A stretch of 64,000 bases of DNA. Origin: Sipunculus nudus. Taxonomy: Eukaryota; Annelida; Sipuncula; Golfingiida; Sipunculidae. Position 1 is the stretch's first letter. Each line of letters opens with the position of its first letter. A program made the position numbers and the translations under genes. Shown here in pieces: positions 37,350 to 63,995 of this stretch. The notes under the pieces are model-generated. The model was not told the origin of the DNA. It ran no database searches and saw only the letters and a list, made by a program, of their open reading frames with translations. The stretch is taken from assembly GCA_026874595.1 (NCBI GenBank), contig CM049309.1:70912926-70976925 (forward strand), read 5' to 3'.

Positions 37350-38612
37350 TCCAAAATGTTGGGGATATATATCCCGATCCCCCCTCCCCTATATCGACAC
37401 CACCACCACCCCTTGCCCCCCCCTGCCTGCACGATGCAAAAACATGATCTTTTTTGTTCTGTTAAATTGTTTTGCTACTGATGATCATAACATTCTATGT
37501 ATATTTGGTTCTGGTTGTCATTTCCCGGTTTTCAAAAGCATTCTCAACTTAAAACATGTGATAAGCCCAAAGTCTCTTAACGGTTATCCGGTTTGAACAG
37601 TGGATTTACACAGTAAATAATTTTACGGTAACTGAACGAACATTATCCTCTTATCTATAGATTTGTAGAAAACAAGTTAAAGAAATCAAATTCGGATATC
37701 GAAAAACGAGGAAAACAAAATGGTCTCACCTTGCTGCTATCATGGAATAATGTCGAAATATATTACGATATTTCAAACGTTCCGGTAATCCGAAAATCTG
37801 ATCGAAATTTATTTCGACAATTTGCCTTCACACATGGTTCAAGCTACCTTTTACATCAGCGTCACTAACATGCTAGCTTTATATGCGGTCGGTCGGTAAA
37901 TAAATTTAAGCTTATACTGCGATTGGGGGTAATTGCCAGAATACTTCATACATATATATATATATAAGCTTACACATTAATCAGAGGTCGGGTTGCCTTG
38001 TGCCGGTCCTTCAGCTTTACCGTACATACACTGTATAGGGGCCTATATTGATCCCGCTGGACAAAGACCCGGCCGGGCCTGCGTCAACATTGTAGGTGGT
38101 AATGGAATCACTGGCCCGCAACTTATTTATTCCCGCTGATTATAAAGTGGATCCATTGCTTGCAATTGATATTGCACCCTCTCAGTCGTATATGTATGAT
38201 TATAAATATGTACACCCGGAGAAAGCCGTTTATTTACACTTTCAACAAAGGAGGCTGAGATGGGGTATTCACTGTTCGGCCAAAGTATCGGTATAGGTTA
38301 TTATGTGTGGGGTGATTGACGCTGGTTCGTTAAATATACTTACCAACACTACATATATCGTTCATGCCAACTATACAGTGTTACTGTACAACGATATAAA
38401 TCTAGCAAATACGCATCCTAAAGCAAGACACACGTGACGATTGTGAAAAGATTCTGTGTGCGACTGTCGTTCGGGATGGTGGGCTGATATTTGTCTACAT
38501 GAATTCATATATTCGCAGCATTGAGGAGTTATAGAGTATCATGATTACTGTACGACTGATGCCAATAGAAAATGGAACAACATTATTCGAGAGATAGACT
38601 AGCGTGTACTCT

Positions 38613-38689
38613 GCTCGGGAGAGATCGAAGTATGAACAGACGTACAAGACGATCGGGAGAGATCGTAAGTATGAGCAGACGTACACGAC
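38613..38689 (+). repeat. Two tandem copies of a 38-bp unit
   Basis: Unit 1 (38613-38650) contains cgggagagatcgaagtatga and unit 2 (38651-38689) contains cgggagagatcgtaagtatg. Both continue into cagacgtaca(a/c)gac. The pair differs at a few positions. Confidence 0.85.
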
Positions 38690-39490
38690 GTATACAGTAT
38701 AAACAGACTTTCAAGGTTGAGATATGTCGAGCTATATGTAAGCATTTTGCATAATTCACAATTACTTTATTCACATTACATCATATCTTTTTATGACATG
38801 GTCTGGTCAAACTCGACACTCGTTACCTTCAGACTGAGTCATTCCTTGGATATGTAGGGAGACTTTTATTTTATAGATGTATATTTACAACAACAAAAAA
38901 ATATTGAGCGAGAGATGAATATTCAAGGCCATTCAAGCGCACTTATATCACTATATTTTCTTCATATTCTGATCTTGTTGCATATGTGGATATTATAAAC
39001 CGAAAGAGGTACAAGGCTCACTTTGTGCATTGTGCTCTTAATCGTTTATTATAATTAGTGGTATGTAAATGTAAATTTATGTAAGATGATTGGAAGAAAA
39101 ACAAAGACAGATTATTGATTATTAAACAAATGATTTATGCATCTTCTGGCTATATTACCGTGAAATATGCGGGGTGGAATTATGCCTAAATTATTGACTG
39201 AGTAAATAAATTCCGACTGATACATCACGCTGACAGGAATAGGTAATGGTCGGGTTGTTGACGTTTGTTTGCACCACAAGGTGCAGTTTTAATGCTGTTT
39301 CCCTCTTTCTTGTATCCCTTACAGGATTCGAATTATTTTATGGGTAATATGACTTCCTTGCATGTGCATACATAATTGTTCGTGATTTACTATGCAAAAT
39401 ACCATCAATGTAATCGATTATGAAAGTAATTGACATACCACATATAATAAAATATACATATAATAATAAGAAGGACAAAATAGAACTTAC

Positions 39491-39900
39491 GTGAACACGT
39501 GGTCCGTTTCTCAAGGTAATCAATCCCTTTGCTTTGTGGAGAGCTAGGTCAATGCAGACGCCGGTAATTCTCCCGAGTCATCCACATCAGCGGGTTAATC
39601 AAGTCGACTTACGCGTTACAACAGGTTTATAAGGTAATCACGTCATCATCAGCGGACTAATGACCACCCGAAACCAAATTCTTGTCAGGACTCGATCACC
39701 GCTCGAAAGGAAGCCCCGGGTAGTTTAGTGCCCGCTACCGGAAATGACATGCGCGGCGCGACAAAGTTGGTGCCGCTTAAGTCAACTCTGGCAACGGTAT
39801 TTAATAGGTCTCTACGGGATCGGCCATCAGGGCGAAGAGTCAACGGGCATACAAATTAGGACCAACACGATTTAAAAACATAAAAAAGGCCAGCGGGTGC
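39491..39900 (-). promoter_or_regulatory. Possible distal non-coding first exon and promoter of the LRR/EF-hand gene
   Basis: A minus-strand donor (TTCAC/GTAAGTTC at 39490) ends a segment that is more GC-rich than its surroundings, with GCGCGGCGCGAC near 39750 and a CACGTG E-box next to the donor. It could be the 5' UTR exon needed by the exon at 31770-31886. No transcript evidence; the link is inference. Confidence 0.22.
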
Positions 39901-40424
39901 GGATTGCTATGTTAAACCGTAACTGAAAGTTCATTTCAGGTACAACATCTGTTCCTAATTTAGGTACAACACATGGAGTTTGTTGATGTGTACTTTTTGT
40001 AGAACGGTACAAGTAACATGTACCTGTGTGGGTGTGTATTATAGACTAATTATAATGTCTACCTTGAGTTAAATACTCTTCTGCCAGTTCGGAACCCGCA
40101 GAGAGGTCTAATGGTCGTATGGCAATGTTTATTGGAGATTAACAAAATGAGCAACAGTGACGCTGTCGGCTAGATTGACTGATTAATCACAGTCCTACTT
40201 ACTAAATGAAACATCCGAACAAGTCATGTGACCTAGGGGTTGGATTAAATAAACCCATATGTTGAATATATATATTTTTTTAGTTAATCGGGAAGAGAGG
40301 CTGCAAGAGAGGGAGTCGTACTTGCAGACAGAAAACACACCACAGCTTCTTAATTTTTAGGGAAAAATGAATTTGGCCTGCCAGAGAACCCCACACTGTA
40401 TCCTTTGCGCTTCCGGTCGGAAAA

Positions 40425-40430
<6 letters not shown>

Positions 40431-40478
<48 letters not shown>

Positions 40479-40479
40479 G
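40431..40479 (+). repeat. (GA)n followed by poly-G
   Basis: About 37 bp of AG repeat running straight into 12 G. Confidence 0.96.
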
Positions 40480-40948
40480 AGGGTGTTAATGGCAATATAG
40501 CACATCTCGTCTATTGTGTACGGTTGGTTAACACACTGTTACATATTGACAGGATTTAATGGTCGTCTTACATATTTATCACACCTACGGACTTTTGAAA
40601 CATATAAGTGAAACTATATTATTTATCCTGATAAATACAAACACTATATATACGTTAGTTACACCTTTTACATAATTGACACTGTAATTTTTAGACAAAA
40701 GCCTGTCGTACGTCATTTTGTATTGTAACAAGTTTTCGTAATATCAACCAGTCAGTACTTGTCTTACGTTTAACATTCTCGACTCACACTAATTGGACGA
40801 CCTTTTGTTAGGCTTCAAAACGTAAATCTGCACTAATCGTGAGAAATATTTTTTTGGGTGTTTATATGTATTGCCGTTTATATATTGTGTATGTTTTTGT
40901 GGATGATTGTTTTTAGTTCATTTGTACTCTGTTCATGTACGAGTCACC

Positions 40949-41180
40949 AGGGGCCTGGACAGTTGAGTGGTAAAACGCTCGGCTGTCTCCGCTGGCGACC
41001 CGGGTTCGATTCCCGGTGGGGCTATGAGAGTAGGTTGTAGTGGTCCGTCCAAGGTCGATGGTTTTCTCCGGGTCCTCCGGTTTCCTCCACTCTTACCAAC
41101 TACTGAGCCCCAACATCCGAGCCATGGAGATAATATTAGTTATTATAACTAGTTGTACAATCCATGTAAAATAAATAAAG
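40949..41180 (+). mobile_element. tRNA-derived SINE
   Basis: Starts with a tRNA-like head. A box-A region (cagttgagtggtaaaacgc, about 40959-40977) and a perfect box B (ggttcgattcc, 41003-41013) are correctly spaced. A conserved central domain follows (ttctccgggtcctccggttt, about 41074), and the element ends in an A/T-rich aaataaataaa tail. This layout matches the tRNA-headed SINEs with shared central domain found in molluscs; MetaSINE-type membership is my inference. The 3' tail lies about 50 bp from a (TA)n run and the polypurine tract. Confidence 0.85.
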
Positions 41181-41226
41181 TTTATAAACCTATGCTATTT
41201 TTGTATGTTCTCATAATGTAAGCAGT

Positions 41227-41229
<3 letters not shown>

Positions 41230-41269
<40 letters not shown>
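41230..41269. repeat. (TA)n microsatellite
   Basis: TA run of about 40 bp between the SINE and the polypurine tract. Confidence 0.96.
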
Positions 41270-41270
<1 letters not shown>

Positions 41271-41274
<4 letters not shown>

Positions 41275-42690
41275 GGAAGGAGAAGAAAAGAAAAGAACAA
41301 GAATAAAAGTCAAGAGAAGAGAAAGAAGAGAACCGAAAAAGAAGAAGAAAGGAAAGAAGACTAACAAGAAGAGCGAGGTAGGACAAGATCAAAGAGGAAG
41401 AAAAAGAGGGAGAAGAAGAGAAGGAGGAATATAAAGGTAAGAAGATGATGATGATGATAAAGTAGAGTGAGAAGACGAAGGAGACATAATGTAAGAAGTA
41501 GGAGGATGCGGAAAGAGCAAGAAGAAAAAAAAGTGTAACAGAACTAATACTAAGAATAGACTTAAAATAGTAGGTTGAGAAAAAAGAATATTAAGATAAA
41601 TAAAAGAGTGAGGGTAACAGTAAAGAAGACATGTAAGAAGAACTGTGAGAAGACGGAAAAGCAGAAGAATGGCAAGGAAAACAAGAGAGAGGAGGAGTAG
41701 AAGAGGAAGTAGAAACAACGAGAATAAAAGTAGAAGAGAAGAAGAAGAAAGAAAAAGTATTAGAATTTGAAGTACTTTTAAGAACAAGAATAAGGACATG
41801 ATGCAGGAGACCAAGAATAAAAGGAAGAAGAAGATAATAAGTAAAGGAAAGGAGGAAATAAAAGCAGCAATAATTATATTAAGCAGAAGCAGAAGATGAA
41901 AATGCAGCAGAGTAGGAAGGGAAAGAGGTTTGAGAAGAAGAGTGAGAAGATTAAGAAGACGAAGAAGCCTGAGGAGAAATCAGAATAAAATCAAGAGAGA
42001 GAAGAAGAAGGGGTAAAAATAAAGAAAAAAGCAAGAGGACGCATGTGACAATTCAAAAATGATTTAAATAAAAATAAGAAAAGTTGGGAAAAGAAAACAA
42101 AAAGGAAACTGAATGAGAAGAAGAGAATAAAGACAATATAGTAAAAAAATAAAATATCAAGATAATGACGAAACCTGAGAATATCAAAGAGGATAACAGG
42201 AAATAAAGGAGTAAAAGAGCAAGACGAGTGCAAGCCGGAGAGCAAAGCAAAAAGTGAAAAAAGAGGGAAAAGAATAATAACTTGCAGAAGAACAGTAAGA
42301 GGAGGAAGAAGCAAAAGTAGAACAAGAAAAAGAGTAAGATGAGCGCAAAAAAAGCAGGAGAAGAATAAGAGTATTGAAAAGACAAGCGAGCAGCAGAGCA
42401 ATAAGAGTCAGTGGGTGAAACAGAAGTAGAGTGCAGAAAATTCTAGGAAGAATAAGAAGAGAAGAAGGGGAACAACAGGAAGAATGAGATTACGAGCAAG
42501 AGCAAGAAGGGGGGGGGGGATAAGAAGAGCTAGACGAAAAAAAGAAGTAAGAGAAGAACAGGAAGAGGAATGAGAAGAGGAGTTAGATTGAGGAAGCATC
42601 AGATAAATAACAACAGATGCGAGATGAAGAACAAGATGAAAAGGAAGGAGAAGGGGAGGAAGTAGAAAAGGTAAAAGTAGAAGAAGATAT
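41271..42690 (+). repeat. 1.4-kb polypurine (GAA/GAAG-like) tract
   Basis: For about 1420 bp the plus strand is overwhelmingly A and G (agaagaaagg, gaagaagaag and similar words), with only scattered T and C. No fixed period is maintained, as expected for a decayed simple repeat that grew and mutated. The long minus-strand ORFs inside it translate to Leu/Phe/Ser-rich low complexity and are artefacts of composition. Confidence 0.95.
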
Positions 42691-43184
42691 GTGTGGAAGT
42701 AAGCATGGATTTTTTTGCTGGTGTCAGTTTTTTTTCACGTTTGGCATACACGATGGCTCTAGTTTCACGAGGCTACCTGATTTCATAAAAAAAAACATGA
42801 CAGGTGCACTAAACGTGAAACCAGTTATTTTCTTCGCAAATGGACACCGAGTCCTACACAAACCGTGATTTCACAAAACGTTACCGGTGACCAAGGTGAA
42901 TTTGTTTTCCTATAGTATTTTTTTCACGTTTTGTGTTTAACGGTTTGGAGATAGCCTTTCAAGTTTTGAGGCTTATTTTTTCACGTTTTGTAAAAAAAAA
43001 TATTTAACGGTTTGGGGATATTTTTCACGATCAGTGCAGATTAACGTTTTGAGGCCTAACACCGGTCTAAATTGCCTTCATATATGCATACAGGGCATTG
43101 TCAGCTTGTGCCAGTAGTAATTGTATGCAACACATGAATTATTAACGTTTAATACTACGGAATCGCCAGCATGGAGAACCTAGC

Positions 43185-43206
43185 GGGGGGGGGGGGGGGG
43201 GGGGGG
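43185..43206 (+). repeat. Poly-G run (22 bp)
   Basis: Uninterrupted G run. Confidence 0.95.
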
Positions 43207-43830
43207 CTATGCCATTCTCCACAGCCGACTTTGCATGTAGTATTGATGATAAACTTTCCAGACAATATATAAATACTAGGAAAGTGTACTCATGAAAATG
43301 TTGTTCATTTTTACATTTAGATTTATCACTGAACATTTATCACTGAACATACCTTATAAACTGAAGGTAATCCTTGGAGCTTTTGTAAAAAAAGGCAAGA
43401 AACGTGGATATTACCGCACACAGGCTGCTTGTTTTGTTTATGATAAGTTTGAGCCCACCAAAATTATCAAAACAAATTCAACAAAGCCATCTGGAGGCAT
43501 GTCAGATAAGCCAGAGCATTGCAAATGGCGTTTTGCAACAAGTGAGCTTTCCACCTCCGCATATATGCAACTTACCACCATAGGTTACATGTTTTTCCCG
43601 TTTGTCAACATTGTTGCGTTTTCAGACACGTTCTTTGTTGATAAACAATTTCATATATATCTTTCACAGAGGCGTTAAAAGAACTTTTCATAAATAGAAT
43701 AACCCTTGATCATAAATATATACACAGAGGAAGCCAGAAATCGCAAAAAAATCCTTTTTTCAAAAGGAAAGTGAACGGGCAGCTCTTACTGGAAGAGGTT
43801 CTTTTTGCGAAGAAACGACATCTGGCGGAA

Positions 43831-43847
43831 GGGGGGGGGGGGGGGGG
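43831..43847 (+). repeat. Poly-G run (17 bp)
   Basis: Uninterrupted G run. Confidence 0.95.
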
Positions 43848-44489
43848 TGTTCTATTCTTATGCCACAGCGTGACAATGGTTCGTGATCCCGCGCTGGAGG
43901 CAGCTGCAGGTCTGCGTTATGATCTGTGAAGAGGCCTTTTTGATTTAAATTCAATTCACTTCATACTCCTTGAATATCTGGAAAAAATTATGGAACGTAT
44001 GACATAAAAGCGTTGAATTTAATCTCTAATTTAGAAAAAAATATCAAATATGTAAAATCTAGTTCCTTGAGTCAACATTGAAGGTGCCAGAAAACCTTAA
44101 GTTCCTCTTTAGAGTAGTACATATTTTACAATGTGGCCTAAATCTATCCAACAAAACCAAATATATTGCAGTTATAAATAAAGGCGCATATACGATGCGG
44201 AGTCCGACAAACGCTCAATAACTCAGCTGTCCCAGGCCGTGAAACTAAATATCCACAGTGACCTCAAAACTCTTACAATGCTAAATAAAAAACTGACACG
44301 TGAAGAATGAAGGTCAGACACGAACACTTTATGACCTTCATGATGTATTAAAAAATGTATCATGAATCACATGAGGTGCACCATGAAAATATTAAACTAA
44401 TATATGAAATGAGATTACATGTATTTAGCCTTCATTCTTAAAAAGTTCGATCTACTTCTTTGACTGATTGTTTATCAAAGTAACAAAAT

Positions 44490-44491
<2 letters not shown>

Positions 44492-44532
<41 letters not shown>

Positions 44533-44536
44533 ATAT
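44492..44536. repeat. (TA)n microsatellite
   Basis: TA run with one TTA interruption. Confidence 0.95.
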
Positions 44537-45566
44537 GTAAACAATGAAGAGTGTTTGTTTAAAAAATAAACACAAACATGTTGTTTGTCAATGCTTGAAG
44601 TTTTTAAAAAGTATTCGCGTATTCGTCGCCGAGTAATTTGAGCCCCACATATATAGAGGAGTCTAAAATCCCGACTCGTGGGTGACACGTGTAGCACAAC
44701 ATGGAAAACATGTGGTATTTACTAAGTATATATAGTGATCTAGCATAAAATTTGCTGCAAAATTTAGGATAAACCCTGTGAACATTAAATCTTCAAATAC
44801 GTATACAACATGCGTCTCCTGAAAAAGTAAGAAATGATAGGGTTGGCTTATGAAAGGTATAATTAAAAATGTCCTCATGCTAACGAGTACTCTAGTCCGT
44901 GTTGGGTATTTGCCATCAAGTATCATTCCATTCTATCCCAAAGAGTCTTCATACAATGCACCACAGATACTTCAAAGGGTAAACTTAGAAGCAACTTCCC
45001 CCAAGGGTGGAAACAGCCACCTCACTGAACATGCATGCCTTGGGTCAAAGTTCATTCACTGGTGGCATAAGAAACTGTGGTATATATCTTAAGGTAATAT
45101 AACGATAAATTGCAAGAATATGCGTTCATAAAATAATAACAAAGTCGAACTGCTTTATCTTCTACCAAGACGTGGTAGTTCTAGTATTTTTTATATCTCG
45201 ACTTGGCCTTGTATTTTATATACATGTCCATAAATTTATACGAGACATGATTCCAAAAAGCCTGGTAACCTGATAATAAATCAGATTTGTGAGTTCAGCG
45301 AAAGGTAAAGTTTGTGACTAGGAAGAAAAAAAAACGACCAAGTATAAAGATCCGTTCCAGACTAAAGGGAGAAAAAGAGCTATCTGGTAAAAATAAACGT
45401 TTCGAGACTACGGACACAAATTAGCGATTACTTGGACAACATTAGGGTTACCTCAAACATTAATTTTACTCATCCTGTCGCAAAATTCCGTCTCGTCGTA
45501 AATAAACCAGATACTTCTTAAGACGATTTTTACACAGTTACACAGACAAATATAAAATGCATATAG

Positions 45567-45770
45567 AGTGAAACCCCGGGCCCGGGCTGCGGACACCCCT
45601 CTGGGGCGGACATACCGCCTAACGGAACGGTTTTTTTGGCCGACCGAGCGTTTGTTCTCTTTTAAAAACCCCTCTGGCGTGGACACGCCGCTATTCGAGA
45701 CAACGGACACTTTTTGTCTGCCAAATGGCTAAAATCACCCCCCGGCTAACGGACATCCAAGCGGCCGCCC
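45567..45770 (-). mobile_element. DNA-transposon end or non-autonomous copy (agtgaaacccc terminus)
   Basis: A GC-rich block begins agtgaaacccc and then repeats ggacac/ggacat words at intervals (gcggacacccct, gcggacatacc, gtggacacgcc, acggacactt, acggacatcc). Terminal GTGAAACC followed by reiterated TGTCC boxes resembles termini of pogo/Tigger-like mobile DNA in molluscs, by my recollection of such repeats. No transposase was found. Confidence 0.45.
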
Positions 45771-46524
45771 CGATCGATGTTGGCAGAAATACTTTGAAAT
45801 TGCAAATATGGTCTGTTCCCGGTACGACTTATATCACTAAAGTGTTCTTATTATTTACGTATATATCGCCAAGACTATAAGACCTGGGCTAGTTTTACTC
45901 AGTTTGCCTTATTTTTCAGCTGGATCATTTAGATGTATTTATCCTTTTATCCAAAGCAGTGCTCACAAAATGGCAATATTCACGGTTTTTCTAATGAGCC
46001 GAGCTATCAGCGAAGATACATATTCATTCTGAATTAGGGCCACATTATTCTAACATAGGCCCAGGAGCGATGTATCGTTTAAAATAACCATTGTTTATCC
46101 TCCCTGTATAAAGTAATGTGACGTAACAGTGAAGCGCGTGCACGTAGAGAATACAAGTCTCGCAGTAAACAGGGGTCGGTAGCTCTTGATTATTGGTCCC
46201 ATGAATATGGGCGCCTCTTTAGTACGTCATGTCTATTATGACGTCATCACTAATCCCTGATATGCCCATTTCACAGATTAGTGGCATGATGTCGCTATAG
46301 AATAGACTTGTTACTCATAAAATGGTTTTAAATTGTTTACAGGAAAATGACATAAGGTACGCTATTATTTCCATAATAGTTAATTACGCTTTTTCCTCTT
46401 TCTGCCCTAAGATTAAAAAGTTTAGACTTTCTTTTATTATCAAAAAAATAATCACGAAAAAAACAGGTGGACAGGGGTGCTGGAACGGACTATAGTTAAA
46501 CTGCAAGTCATTATTGAGGGCAAA

Positions 46525-46645
46525 AAAGGTTTTAGGCAGTAAAAGGCAGTTTTAGGCAGGTTATAACATAAATTAGGCAGTTAAAGGCAGGTTTTAGGCT
46601 CTGCCCTGCCAAAAAACATGTTTTGGGCAGCCTAAAACCCAACCC
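46525..46645 (+). repeat. Reiterated ttttaggcag repeat with inverted end
   Basis: The word (t)taggcag occurs repeatedly from 46530 to 46590. The last copy (ttttaggc) is followed by gcctaaaa in inverted orientation about 30 bp later, which would form a hairpin. Confidence 0.7.
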
Positions 46646-47032
46646 TGGTTAGATAATAGGTCAATGTTTATGATATATCAAATATAAATATCGTACTCGG
46701 GCAACAGACTTTATCAGGGCCGTATAGAATGAATCAGTTTGATCTGAGGTTAATGTTGCAATATAAATATCGTACAAGCATTCATTGTATGAATTGTAAT
46801 ATTGTAAATAATAGATATTGTGCTTGACATGTGCTTGGATATACTTTTTTTAAGTTTGAGTGTTTCTCATTTTTTCAGTATTGATAAAAAAAATGATACA
46901 AAACGTATCGTGTTACTTTGTCTTTTTATGCAGATTTTGGTGGAAAACAAAATCAGTAATTCCAAATAATACTGAATAGCTGAATAAAGTTAACCAAGTA
47001 CCACGTGACGAGCTGTTGTAAGACCCTTGATT

Positions 47033-47118
47033 GTCAAACCTCACTTAGGCGACCACCCCGGGAAATGCGACCATTTTTTCGTGGTCCCATTGGTGGTCGT
47101 AATTCCAAGGTTTCACTT
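47033..47118. mobile_element. Short inverted-repeat transposon remnant (aaggtttcact terminus)
   Basis: gcgaccaccccg near 47049 pairs with ggtggtcgtaa near 47092, and the outer ends caaacctcac and aaggtttcact are also inverted relatives. The right end abuts TATATATA. The terminus matches the ggtttcact end of the copies at 45.6 and 51.4 kb. Confidence 0.45.
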
Positions 47119-47420
47119 TATATATATATACAGCTTATTGACACAGGGCCACATCATCTCTTACATCTCTGGCACATAGCACGTACTAATCCTGAAAATA
47201 TGCCTACACAGTTGTGTAAGGCTGGTATAGTATAATACATGCAATAGTTTTTTATGCATAGCAGCTTTCTTGTTTGTTGTGACGGTATCGTCAACTCATA
47301 TGAGCAGAATATGTCTTTGCGCCGAAATATGTCACTCTAATCAGACAGAGTACTTAAGTTAAACACTTCAAAACCTCACATGCGCCGCTGCGCCGGTACC
47401 TTCACACATTCGGCGCTATA

Positions 47421-47612
47421 CGTTTTGGCAATTTCATTCCCGGGGCGTTCCGCCATAGAACAGAGTGATGTTACACGCCCCTTTATGCTTGTCGATTTCA
47501 TTCGAGACAGGGAGGCACTGAACACAGTGGCGTCACACGAATCGTGATGCTTGTTGATTACATTCTCGGGTACTGCGTCATTGAGTCCAGAGTGCCAGGC
47601 TAATACGTGTCC
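47421..47612. repeat. Three diverged copies of a 62-bp tandem unit
   Basis: Copies starting near 47421, 47485 and 47547 share g(a/c)tt(t/a)cattc followed at similar offsets by related words (gagtgatgttacacg, cagtggcgtcacacg, gagtgccaggctaatacg). Identity is moderate. A 90-codon minus ORF crosses it but has no other support. Confidence 0.65.
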
Positions 47613-48009
47613 ACAGTATAAAATACTGCGTATATGCCATATCGCCAAAGGGCATTGCTATATACTCCAGGGCGATAATATGCGTTGCCGGTTAATAATC
47701 AGATCTACTCAAGATAGTTCATACTAAACATGCTGTGTATATAAAAGCTTACATTTAACAAATGGTAAAGTTATGTTTATTGCGCCTGTTATAATCACGT
47801 TAGGATATGACTGACACGCCTCAATTAAAGCACAGTGTCGCTTAGATAAGATTTTTTTTCTTCTAAAATTATAACTTAATACCAGCATATACGGGACATT
47901 CTTCGTGCATGGTATTAATTTTATGATCATATGGTTCTCCCATATGTATATCCTATATATACGCAGAACAGGATAACAAAAAACAAACAGGCTCGTGCAA
48001 CATTTATCA

Positions 48010-48015
48010 TTTATT
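48010..48015 (-). terminator. Candidate poly(A) signal of the grainyhead-like gene
   Basis: AATAAA on the minus strand about 790 bp past the stop codon at 48804. Usage is not proven. Confidence 0.4.
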
Positions 48016-48803
48016 TCATTTTTTATATGAAATTAAGATTATCCTTTTGGATACACAGACAGAAACTCAAAATAAAACATAGACGTTAACAGAATCTAAT
48101 AGGCTGTATTCATGAAAATCAAAACAATTAGAAGACAATAAAGTTATCCATGTTAGGATTTAGCTATCACAAAAAAGCGACATACTAATCGTATAATCGT
48201 AATATTTATATCTTTTTTTTCTGCAGATTCATCATAACAATGGTGTATCAAGTATTTAGAAAACTTCACTTAACAGTGCAGCCGCCGTCTCTTAATATGT
48301 AAAACACCAGGTGTCGCCTCAGGCCTGAGCAGCCTGAATCTGTGAGTTGCCACTAGCGCCATCTACGTGTAGTCATGTGGTGAGTGTCGTCATGCTTTGG
48401 TGCGCTTAAATTACTGCCGTGTATTCTTGTGGTGAAAAAGCAGATGTTAACAAAAATGTCGTGCTCTAGTTTAGTCAACTGCACCATCTTTGGCAATAGC
48501 AAACTATACTTGTCAGCCTTTAGTAGTGTATTTTGGCACCAACAATGGACACAAACACGACTTAAAACCAAAGAAAAATTGTCTCATCTGTACCCGCTCA
48601 GGTTCGGTGAGATTTGGTAAAATAAAAAAAAAAAAAAGAAATAATAATCGTATGAGCGTAATATTGAAAAAAAAAGACGCAGCTCTGCTTGGGTAATTAG
48701 ACCACATTGCACTTTGCAGGGTACATAAAAAGAACCACACGGCGTGGTTAATGGAGCCGTGACTGTCACTTCACCAACGGTAAACACCATTAACTCCAAA
48801 GGT

Positions 48804-63541
<14,738 letters not shown>

Positions 63542-63935
63542 CTGAATATGTATATACATTTTATGTATTCTTTAATACTTTAGGAAGGTGTTTAATCAAA
63601 AAATTTTTCTCGAAAAAATTATTATGTTAAGAGAATTCAATTTGCCCTCCTTTTGGTACCGTTCAATGGTTGTTACCGCGCTGCATATTTATTTTTAAAC
63701 ATTAAATCACAGATTGAAAATAGTGGAACTTCCGGTAAACGAACGATTGGGATCATCTGCAACCATGACGTTTATATATTTTTGTAAGCAGTTTTTGGAA
63801 ATAAAAATAAATTGGTGTTACCAATATATGCGTTATAAAAATAATAAAAATAAAATAGTCTCAAACTAGTGGTATATAAATTTCCACTTCTTACCCATAG
63901 CACTGAACGCAAAGTGCTTAACGTCTAGACCAAAC

Positions 63936-63938
<3 letters not shown>

Positions 63939-63992
<54 letters not shown>
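63939..63992. repeat. (TA)n microsatellite at window edge
   Basis: Perfect TA run of about 54 bp. Confidence 0.96.

Positions 63993-63995
<3 letters not shown>

Larger units (their letters stand above)
32000..39480. other. Intergenic stretch rich in simple repeats
   Basis: No gene was recognised. It contains (GA)n, four poly-G/C runs, long (TA)n tracts and a 37-bp direct repeat (annotated separately). ORFs of 60-120 codons here show no domain. Confidence 0.4.
42700..45560. other. Intergenic stretch
   Basis: No gene was recognised. Words such as tttttcacgtttt recur between 42730 and 43030, suggesting a decayed repeat. A 128-codon plus ORF (43292-43678) has no domain. Confidence 0.4.

Noticed and set aside
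37700-37760. Possible first exon ATG-ATA-GCA-GCA-AG/GTGAGA on the minus strand for the LRR/EF-hand gene
   Set aside because: Joined to the 31886 acceptor, it runs into a stop within about ten codons.
41195-42599. Several long minus-strand ORFs rich in Leu, Phe and Ser that look like membrane proteins
   Set aside because: They translate the complement of a polypurine tract. Hydrophobicity follows directly from composition and there is no conserved domain, start context or splice structure.
43292-43678. 128-codon plus ORF between the poly-G runs
   Set aside because: No domain, no promoter, and a low-complexity neighbourhood.
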